NCBI RefSeq assembly: GCF_024347075.1
Contig: NZ_AP024900.1
Coordinates: forward strand, 2,356,001-2,420,000
Reading direction: 5' to 3'
DNA length: 64,000 bases
Source of the DNA: Vibrio rarus
Lineage (GTDB): Bacteria; Pseudomonadota; Gammaproteobacteria; Enterobacterales; Vibrionaceae
Positions 57,814 through 64,000 of this stretch are shown one piece after another (within the stretch, counting starts at the first letter, position 1; the number at the start of each line of letters is the position of its first letter). Below the pieces are notes generated by a model that was given only the letters and a program-made list of their open reading frames with translations, was not told the DNA's origin and searched no databases. The position numbers and the translations under genes are program-made.

Positions 57814-58902
57814 TTACTCTTCATACTTAGATGCTTGTGCAAGCAACAGATCAGAAAGGTTATATATATCATCTAACGTTTCTATTGGATGACGAACTTC
57901 TTTTTTATCTTCACCTATAACACCAACATATTTTTGCTTGGAGTTAAAATGCAGTCTGCATAAAGGCTTACGATTATTATCATCAAGTAATATACCAAAA
58001 TAACTCTGAGTGTCTCTTGATGTTATACGAGAAACATCTAATTTCGCTCGAAGAATAGCCTTAACAATATTAAATCCGTCTATTTCTTCCTCAGTAGTTA
58101 CTACTTTTGATTTATTATTTTCTAATACTTCCTCTTTTATTTCAGCTTCTAATTCTGGTGGTTTTACATTAACTGAAACATCTTCATTACGACCAATCGC
58201 TGATTTTAATCTATCATTAATACTATCATTTAAAAATTGTTTTAATGCTTTAGATGTTATATCTAAAAACTGAGCTTTCACCTTTGCCGTTTGAACACCA
58301 TCATATACTTTTGAAGTGAAAAACTTAACAAAGTCTTCTTCTGGACTTTTAAATTGTTCTTGAAGTACTTTTTTAATTTGATTCAAATACTTTAACTCAC
58401 CAGCCGCATCTACAACAGAGTCAACGTCAAAAGATGATTTAGTTAGCTTCTTAACTTCTGGAACGATATGTTCATCAATCTCCGTCATATTAAGAGTCAA
58501 GAAAGGTTTATCATCCATCTTATTTGGAGCATCTAAATCTGTATAAAATTCGTATATTTCACCATTTGTCAGGATTGCAATTCGAGCATTAGTTACTGAA
58601 AAATATCGAAATAATTGACTTGCATGCTTGGTAGATAACTTTTCACCAAATTTTTTACATTCAATTAGTATTTGTACTTCTCCATCTTTAAGAAGTGCAT
58701 AATCTACCTTTTCACCCTTTTTAGTTCCTGTATCTGCATTAAACTCTGGAACAACTTCTGTTGGGTCAAAAACATCATAGCCAAGAACTGTATGTAAGAA
58801 AGGCATTATCAAAGCATTCTTTGTAGCCTCTTCTGTTTCTAATCTTGAACCAGTTTGTGCTATTTTTTTAGATAGTCCCTGTAAACGTTCAATAAAATCC
58901 AT
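57814..58902 (-). CDS. HsdR_N-like PD-(D/E)xK nuclease-fold protein
   Basis: 362 residues from ATG 58902, which has AAAGG 8 bases upstream (an in-frame upstream start adds 15 unlikely residues). The N-terminal 130 residues resemble the nuclease domain of type I restriction subunit R: ETEEATKNALIMPFLHTVLG, then KVDYALL (Asp 67) and ILIECKK (Glu 81, Lys 83), a PD-(D/E)xK core, followed by QLFRYFSVTNARIAILTNG. There is no helicase part. The middle is helical, and the C-terminal 100 residues (FNIVKAILRAKLDVSRITSRDTQSYFGILLDD) look like a separate small domain also found in restriction-like proteins. It precedes the ion channel gene. Activity and partner are unproven. Confidence 0.82.
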   Translation of the reverse strand: MDFIERLQGLSKKIAQTGSRLETEEATKNALIMPFLHTVLGYDVFDPTEVVPEFNADTGTKKGEKVDYALLKDGEVQILIECKKFGEKLSTKHASQLFRYFSVTNARIAILTNGEIYEFYTDLDAPNKMDDKPFLTLNMTEIDEHIVPEVKKLTKSSFDVDSVVDAAGELKYLNQIKKVLQEQFKSPEEDFVKFFTSKVYDGVQTAKVKAQFLDITSKALKQFLNDSINDRLKSAIGRNEDVSVNVKPPELEAEIKEEVLENNKSKVVTTEEEIDGFNIVKAILRAKLDVSRITSRDTQSYFGILLDDNNRKPLCRLHFNSKQKYVGVIGEDKKEVRHPIETLDDIYNLSDLLLAQASKYEE

Positions 58903-59530
58903 AGTATTACCTTTTAAATTTAGACAGCAATTAGCACATAATACCAAATGGATATTAATCGTCTAGGAACAGTTTGAAAATTTTATTAAATACATACTCT
59001 GTAGAAGTTACTGGCAGAACAACCACATTAGTACTTATAAGACGGTCACTATCTCACCCAACTTCTTTATGCAGTTATTATATTTTAAGATTCTTTAATC
59101 CAAGCTCACACGGCTCAAGCGCAAAGAGAAATATATCAGGCTGGAGTTTCGCACGAATCATCCCTAATTTCAGATAGAAGTCTTCTTTCCCTGCTCTGGA
59201 TTGCAAAAATAATGCATAAACACCAACATCACCAGAGGATAAATAAGCCAGTCTATTGCATGCCCTAAACGGCACTTCCCTCCCCCTAGTCCTTGACCTT
59301 GAACGCTTGTACAAACAGCAAGTTTCATACCTTTACGTTTCTCTATCAAACCATTTTGTACGGCATTTTAACGTTGAAATGGCATTGCTCACTCACAGAC
59401 TTTGTTGCAGGCTCTTTCATTAACATCGTAAAGAACTCCCTTAACAACAATAAGCTTGATTTTGTATGCTACAAATGTCATATAGATATCAAACACCATG
59501 TATTAAACGACACTTAACATAGAGTAATAA
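58903..59530. other. Large spacer upstream of the possible DUF6933 gene
   Basis: 628 bases without a convincing gene. A minus-strand frame at 59078-59314 (…SSGDVGVYALFLQSRAGKED…) has protein-like composition and may be a gene relic or dispersed repeat, but has no ribosome-binding site and a basic low-quality N-terminus. Nothing else is seen besides presumed promoters of the flanking genes. Confidence 0.55.
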
Positions 59531-60238
59531 ATGACTATTAAATTGCTTGTCTTTAACTGCACTAAAGCCGCGGCTGAGTTTTTTACCGTTACCCGTCATG
59601 GCCAGAAAGAGTCGCCCCTAGTGCCTGCACCCCATAAGACCATACAAGAGTCGGTGCAAAACCCTATTTTTCCGAGCGAACTTGGGATGATAGCAAGTGA
59701 TAGTTCTCAGTGGCACTGGGTACTTCACTGTGTATCCATTAAACGCAAAAAGTACCTAATGGTGATGGATTATGAGAGTCGTTTTTGTATCACTTTGTTA
59801 GCGGGAGCAAAAGGTGATATTTATCAATTTCTAAATACATTTGAACCACTTCTAAAGACGAGCTTTCACTCTCTAGCCATAGAAAGTGGTGTTGATAATA
59901 CAGAAATTGAGCTGTGTATTGAGTATTACGATAGAGAAGTGGATGAGTGTGTATTTCACCCTAGAGGTGATCGTAGCGTACAAGCACACTTAAATGACGT
60001 TTATTGGCATCTTGAGCGTCAATGCCATGACGATGGAATGTTAATTAAAGATATTGACCTACTTGGCTTTAGCTTTTTTACAGGCCAGTTTCCCCGTAAT
60101 AGCAAACACAAAAAGTCGCACTTTTTCCCTTCTAAAGAGTTCGTTGATCAATGGCGACAGTGGCCACTGAAAAGTAGCCCATTTGATATGAGTAATGTCG
60201 TCGATTTAAGTACTTACAAGCGCAACCTCAATAAATAA
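59531..60238 (+). CDS. Possible DUF6933-type protein
   Basis: 235 residues, soluble, no signal peptide. The N-terminus LLVFNCTKAAAEFF followed by SSQWHWVLHCVSIKRKKYLMVMDYESRFCITLL resembles the DUF6933 family as I remember it; the match should be treated as tentative. The C-terminus is rich in aromatic and basic residues. No function is known. It is unaccompanied and divergent from the HsdR_N-like gene. Confidence 0.7.
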   Translation: MTIKLLVFNCTKAAAEFFTVTRHGQKESPLVPAPHKTIQESVQNPIFPSELGMIASDSSQWHWVLHCVSIKRKKYLMVMDYESRFCITLLAGAKGDIYQFLNTFEPLLKTSFHSLAIESGVDNTEIELCIEYYDREVDECVFHPRGDRSVQAHLNDVYWHLERQCHDDGMLIKDIDLLGFSFFTGQFPRNSKHKKSHFFPSKEFVDQWRQWPLKSSPFDMSNVVDLSTYKRNLNK

Positions 60239-60308
60239 CCAACCCCACCTTAAATTAAGTGGTGTGTGCTAAGGCTTGTTAATTGCTTCGCCGCCAAACT
60301 CCCCCCTC

Positions 60309-60866
60309 TTAACAGGAAATCCATTTTTTCTTACTATTTGCCGTGCGTTTAATTTGGTTCGTGCTACATAACTCATTCACCGCTTTAGTGAACTCAGATT
60401 TAGAAAGGCCAAGACGACTTTGCAGAGATGGATCAAGCGAGTGCGGTGACTTTAAAGCCTTTAGTAACATCTCTTGTGCCGTTGCAGGTTCAACCTTTGG
60501 GGAGACGATTGGAACAACGGTATTATCTCTAGAGCGAATACACGCAAACTTTGCACCGAGTACATCACATTGAAACTCGAAAGCTGAGATCAAGCTTTCA
60601 TCGTTACTGTATAACTCAAAATGCGTAGAACCTAATTGCTTCTTATCCACTGCGAGCAACACTCTTGATAGATAAGCAATGATATAAAAGTCAGCCTGAT
60701 TCTGACCTGTAGGGTAATCGCTCAAGAAATGATATAACGACTTTTCGCAGACCAACCTTACTGCATCAGATTTTGAAAATACAAACACCTTATCGACAAT
60801 CGTAGCATTGATCTTCTCAAGCTGTTTTACCCCAATATTTTCAGCATCGACAAATATTACCTTCAT
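60309..60866 (-). CDS. NYN/PIN-like domain protein
   Basis: 185 residues from ATG 60866, with GGAG about 10 bases upstream; an earlier in-frame start adds eight residues. The N-terminal domain looks like a NYN/PIN-type nuclease fold: KVIFVDAENIG (Asp 7, Asn 10), TGQNQADFYIIAYLSRVL (Asp 59) and ELYSNDESLISAF (Asp 89). The C-terminal 50 residues (SLQSRLGLSKSEFTKAVNELCSTNQIKRT) look like a winged helix. Such proteins may cleave RNA. It is convergent with the preceding gene (70 bases). Confidence 0.7.
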   Translation of the reverse strand: MKVIFVDAENIGVKQLEKINATIVDKVFVFSKSDAVRLVCEKSLYHFLSDYPTGQNQADFYIIAYLSRVLLAVDKKQLGSTHFELYSNDESLISAFEFQCDVLGAKFACIRSRDNTVVPIVSPKVEPATAQEMLLKALKSPHSLDPSLQSRLGLSKSEFTKAVNELCSTNQIKRTANSKKKWISC

Positions 60867-61145
60867 AGAAAACAAACTCCATTTGCTCATATCAGATAGG
60901 TATCTTGCACAGTCACATATAAAACTTCAATCATATAAAGAGGCACGTATGATCTAATGCGATGAGGATCTTTCTTTTTACACAATTGATAGCAAACGTC
61001 GTAAACCTCTGCTCAGTCTAGGTAGTTAAAACACTTGATAACCGCGTTGAAATTTTTGACCATATCAGGGTAAACACGTCGAGATTCATGTTGCCGGAGA
61101 GCAGGAAGTGATTAAGGATGAACTTTTGCTTATGCCAGATACAAC

Positions 61146-61171
61146 AAAGCCCCGACATAAGTCGAGGCTTT
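61146..61171 (-). terminator. Hairpin downstream of the tRNA-Leu fragment
   Basis: AAAGCC and CGAC arms pair with GTCG and GGCTTT (one mismatch) around ATAA. It lies 12 bases beyond the tRNA CCA end in the tRNA's direction, where the terminator of the original tRNA-Leu gene would be expected. Confidence 0.55.
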
Positions 61172-61182
61172 ATCATTAAATA

Positions 61183-61235
61183 TGGTACCGGTGGGCGGAC
61201 TTGAACCGCCACGCCTTTCGGCAACGGATTTTGAA
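61183..61235 (-). other. Attachment-site remnant: 3' half of tRNA-Leu(CAA)
   Basis: Minus-strand sequence from the anticodon loop (TTCAAAATCCGT) through the long variable arm (TGCCGAAAGGCGT), the T arm (GGCGGTTCAAGTCCGCC) and the acceptor 3' strand to CCA (61185-61183). The 5' half of the tRNA is missing. A 3' half ending exactly at the anticodon loop beside a tyrosine integrase gene is the standard scar (attL or attR) of integration into a tRNA gene. The intact tRNA-Leu should lie at the other end of the island, beyond the window. Confidence 0.88.
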
Positions 61236-61294
61236 GGTACCGCCTACAAGTTGACACCTTATAAAACAATAGCTTAAAATCAATTAATAATACT

Positions 61295-62650
61295 ATGAAA
61301 GAAACTATAAAAATGAGTGATGAATTAAAAAATTATATCAAACTTGCTCGAGGGCTTGCGATCTACAAACAAAAGCAAAGTAATAACTACTATATCTACA
61401 TCAGAGGTGAATACAAGAATCAAAAGATCGAGAAGCGGTTCAGCCTAAAAACAGACGACGTTAATGAGGCAAAGAAACAAGCATATGCTCATCAATTTAT
61501 GCTCGAAAAAAATATGGACGGAAGCATATTCTCCAACATAAAAAAGTCAAATTTATTAAGGATTTGCAACGATATACTAAAAAAGCTAGATAAGGAGACT
61601 AAAGAAAGTACTCAAAAAAACCCTCAGTCAAAGACACACGCTTCATGCATTCGAAACGATATTTTGCCAAAGTATGGGCAACTCTCGATCCATCAATTCA
61701 AAAGTAAGCAAATTAAAGAAATTTTAGGGTTGGCCACCAATCAAACTAAATACAATAATCTAGCAAAAATTATTAAAGATATTTTTGAACTCGCATACGA
61801 CGAGGAACTCATTAAGAAGTCTGATATCCCTGAAGTTAAGGCACCAAAAAAATTTAATGAGAGTGAATCTAGATCTCCTTTCTCTGATGACCACCTCAGA
61901 TTGATTCGATCTGGCTTCTCTAATTTTATCAATGCAAGTAACAGTCAGGTTACTAAAACAAATAGACAGCTTCTTGAGCTAGCATTCGATTTCCTGTTGG
62001 AAGTTGGTTGCCGACCAGGAGCTGAGATAGATAACCTTACTTATGGGTCTATTAGTAAAGTTATTAGCGAAGACGACATAATATATCGTCTGGAGTTTCC
62101 TCATACTAAGACCGATAACCACCGTAAGCCCCGTATGATACAGCTCTCAACAGAGGCTCTGAAGATAATAATCAGGGTGCATATGCTTTTTAATCCTGAC
62201 TTATACCCAAAGACAGAGTACTCTAAAGTAACCTGTCAAAGTCTGGATTTAAGTGTTAGTAAAAAAATGAGCTGGAGTGACTATGAAGATATTTTTTTTC
62301 AGCACTTACAAAATGATGCTTTTATTTTTCGTCGCCCAGAAAAAATAGAACTAAAACTTGACTGGAGTAAATTTTTTAAGCAGTACATGACAGTGTGTAA
62401 ATTAGATTACACACTATATTCATGTCGCCACTACTTCATCACAACACAATTACTCAATGCGACGAACCATATTGACCTTGCTAGTCACTGTGGGACATCA
62501 GTTCATATGATTGAGAAGTACTACTCTGATATCAAGCCTTACGAAGTTGGAAAGCGTGTCTTGGAAAACATGCCTAAACCCAAAATATACCTAACAAAAA
62601 TTCAGCATGGGAAAAAGCCAGAAACCATAGTCAGAACCCTTGATAAGTAA
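61295..62650 (+). CDS. int: Tyrosine recombinase / phage-type integrase
   Basis: 451 residues. An N-terminal SAM-like/arm-binding portion (about 1-180) precedes the catalytic domain with the Arg I box EVGCRPGAEIDNL, a Lys region PHTKTDNHRKPR, the box II sequence LYSCRHYFIT (a tyrosine replaces the usual first histidine, as in many integrases) and HCGTSVHMIEKYYS with the nucleophilic tyrosine. It starts 60 bases from the tRNA-Leu fragment and faces into the island. ATG 61295 has no strong Shine-Dalgarno sequence; an ATG at 61313 is an alternative. Confidence 0.92.
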   Translation: MKETIKMSDELKNYIKLARGLAIYKQKQSNNYYIYIRGEYKNQKIEKRFSLKTDDVNEAKKQAYAHQFMLEKNMDGSIFSNIKKSNLLRICNDILKKLDKETKESTQKNPQSKTHASCIRNDILPKYGQLSIHQFKSKQIKEILGLATNQTKYNNLAKIIKDIFELAYDEELIKKSDIPEVKAPKKFNESESRSPFSDDHLRLIRSGFSNFINASNSQVTKTNRQLLELAFDFLLEVGCRPGAEIDNLTYGSISKVISEDDIIYRLEFPHTKTDNHRKPRMIQLSTEALKIIIRVHMLFNPDLYPKTEYSKVTCQSLDLSVSKKMSWSDYEDIFFQHLQNDAFIFRRPEKIELKLDWSKFFKQYMTVCKLDYTLYSCRHYFITTQLLNATNHIDLASHCGTSVHMIEKYYSDIKPYEVGKRVLENMPKPKIYLTKIQHGKKPETIVRTLDK

Positions 62651-62720
62651 TTTATATTAATTATTTTGAAGAGGGGACTCTGTATCACTGCCATACAGAA
62701 TATTTCATAATTGTTAGCTA

Positions 62721-62745
62721 AAGGCGGGAAAACCCGCCTTGCTTT
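62721..62745. terminator. Hairpin between int and the convergent res gene
   Basis: AAGGCGGG (62721-62728), loop AAAA, CCCGCCTT (62733-62740). A perfect 8-bp stem with T-rich but interrupted flanks; may act on both strands. Confidence 0.65.
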
Positions 62746-62757
62746 ACTTTACTTCTT

Positions 62758-64000
62758 TTAAATATGCGTCGAGAAAGTATCGAACGAATCAGCTTTAACG
62801 AACTTGGCTGGATTGTCGAGAACGTTCCCTGCTTTGTCTTTAGATAGGGCTTCAAAGTGTGCGATACCGCAATCTATTTTTGCTTTTTCAGCTGCTCTCA
62901 AGTCATCTGAGAAGATGCTTGATTTGGTTTCTACCACAAAGTATAGCTGTTCACCCAAGCCATCTTCTTTGTCTATTAGGACAGCCCAGTCTGGGTTGTA
63001 ACTGCCCAGCGGTGTATCTATCTTGAACCAGGCAGGCAACTTGGCATACAACTTCACATCCGCTGAGATTTCAAGCTTTTCTGCAAATTCAAACTCAGTG
63101 TCAGAATCACAGATGATATAGTCATAAACCGACTTGTTCGCCTCAACCATATTCTTGAGATAACCTGTTAACTCTTCCTCCTGGAACAGCTCCTGCGCGT
63201 AGTAGTCATCATCACCGATACGGTGATAAGAAATACCATCAACAATAGCCAAGCGCATTTGCTTGCGGATCACCTCACCCGTCAGTTCAATAAAGCGCTG
63301 TGGGTTGTTCTTGAACGCCTCGAGCTTATCGCCTAGACCAAGTAAAATCTGAACCACCGTCTTTCGCGTTAAGTTGGTGTGGGATTCTAAGTAAGTCACT
63401 ACATCTGGCAGTTGGTAGTTTCTATTCTTATAGGTGTGAGTTTTTGACTCTTCATTATGAGTTTCAAGTGCAGCTTCAGTAACGGCAACTTTGGCTTTTT
63501 TATACTCAAACTTTGCACTTGCAACCGCTACTGAGGCTTGGATCTCTTTGATGCAATTTTCAACTAACTCTCCGACACTAAAATCCACTCGGTAGGTTGT
63601 TTTGTACTTAATGCGATCCCAAAGTGCTTTGAAGTCCTCACCCAAGACAATTTGCTTACCATTGTCTTCACGTAGTGACGCTGTTTTCTTCTCTTCGTAT
63701 TTCTTAATGCTAAGGCCTTTAGATACCTTGGCTAACGTCGCCAAAATCGCCTCTGAATGCTGTTGTACACTCTCTGGAAGACTGACCGAGTTATCCGCTA
63801 AATCAGTCTTCAATGCATCGAGAATCTTACCGTTTTTATCAATATATCCTTTATCTAGCAGATGCGTAAAAATCTCTTCCGATTTCAGAGAGCCAAGAAA
63901 CTCCTTTTTACCCATAGTGGTGTAATTGTCAGAGCTAATCACAATGTTGGCAAACTGATGTTTCTCTACCGCGCCAAACTTGATGCCCTCTTCTTTCTCA
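62758..64000 (-). CDS. Type III restriction enzyme Res subunit, C-terminal part
   Basis: The reading frame runs open through the right edge (before the first internal GTG it reads EEGIKFGAVEKHQFANIV), so about 414 C-terminal residues are visible and the helicase part lies outside. The C-terminal region has SYNPDWAVLI followed by LYFVVETKSS, the PD-(D/E)xK endonuclease core of type III Res proteins, after VKLYAKLPAWFKIDTPLG. The partner modification gene (mod) would be expected upstream, outside the window. It is convergent with int. Confidence 0.87.
   Translation of the reverse strand, partial: EKEEGIKFGAVEKHQFANIVISSDNYTTMGKKEFLGSLKSEEIFTHLLDKGYIDKNGKILDALKTDLADNSVSLPESVQQHSEAILATLAKVSKGLSIKKYEEKKTASLREDNGKQIVLGEDFKALWDRIKYKTTYRVDFSVGELVENCIKEIQASVAVASAKFEYKKAKVAVTEAALETHNEESKTHTYKNRNYQLPDVVTYLESHTNLTRKTVVQILLGLGDKLEAFKNNPQRFIELTGEVIRKQMRLAIVDGISYHRIGDDDYYAQELFQEEELTGYLKNMVEANKSVYDYIICDSDTEFEFAEKLEISADVKLYAKLPAWFKIDTPLGSYNPDWAVLIDKEDGLGEQLYFVVETKSSIFSDDLRAAEKAKIDCGIAHFEALSKDKAGNVLDNPAKFVKADSFDTFSTHI

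Larger units (their letters stand above)
60867..61294. other. Island boundary spacer
   Basis: About 430 bases without a gene. Contains a degenerate fragment resembling the dispersed repeat (about 61017-61062), a hairpin at 61146-61171 and the tRNA-Leu 3' fragment. A minus-strand frame across it is an artefact of the tRNA fragment. Confidence 0.65.

Noticed and set aside
61018..61269. Minus-strand frame over the island boundary
   Set aside because: It runs through the tRNA-Leu fragment and the degenerate repeat; not a protein gene.
62758..63942. Stand-alone 394-residue nuclease gene
   Set aside because: The frame stays open to the right edge and reads as type III Res; the apparent start at 63942 is an internal GTG, so the gene is simply cut by the window.

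Overview
The window looks like a piece of the larger chromosome of a marine gammaproteobacterium of the Vibrionaceae. Gene content and order (lepB-lepA-rseC-rseB-rseA-rpoE-nadB; zapA-6S RNA-ygfA-rpiA-serA; mscS-fbaA-pgk-epd-tktA-metK; rsmE-gshB-yqgE-yqgF; pilU-pilT; yggS-proC-yggT; rdgB-hemW; trmB-mutY-yggX-mltC; mtlA-mtlD-mtlR; glmS) are those expected of Vibrio, and protein matches recalled from memory point the same way. No species can be named from sequence alone.

Layout. 1-7.5 kb: signal peptidase I (cut by the left edge), LepA, the sigma-E stress operon and divergent nadB. 7.3-14 kb: SdhE and YgfZ, then an accessory insert (a small unknown gene and a REP-associated-type Y1 transposase flanked on both sides by inverted GACACCC/GGGTGTC repeats), then ubiI-ubiH-ygfB. 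14-25.4 kb: zapA, 6S RNA, ygfA, rpiA, serA, a SIMPL protein, mscS and the fbaA-pgk-epd-tktA sugar-phosphate cluster. 25.7-43.8 kb: metK with a MetJ operator and a dense housekeeping run ending in mltC. 43.9-45.4 kb: nine tRNA genes in two transcription units, each with its own strong promoter and terminator. 46-53.7 kb: mannitol uptake and catabolism (mtlA, mtlD, mtlR) under several CRP-like sites, then nagB / DeoR-type regulator / glmS, enzymes that respectively consume and make glucosamine-6-phosphate.

From about 53.8 kb the character changes to AT-rich, loosely packed accessory genes: an S33-type hydrolase, a lone [12 protein letters not shown] protein, an unknown exported protein, a frameshifted and truncated HsdM remnant, a two-gene unit of an HsdR_N-type nuclease-like protein plus a six-helix voltage-gated-type ion channel, a possible DUF6933 protein and a NYN/PIN-like protein. 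At 61.18 kb lies the 3' half of a tRNA-Leu(CAA), ending exactly at the anticodon loop, directly beside a tyrosine integrase. Beyond it, running off the right edge, is the C-terminal part of a type III restriction enzyme (Res). This marks the left boundary of an integrated island that extends past the window.

The most novel-looking unit is the HsdR_N-like protein with the ion channel (57.0-58.9 kb), a candidate nuclease/membrane-effector defence pair. Other points of interest are the Y1 transposase with its flanking repeat field, a dispersed inverted-end repeat found between pilT and pilU and after the tRNA cluster, and a pair of CTTTC-N5-GAAAG palindromes in the nagB/deoR intergenic region.
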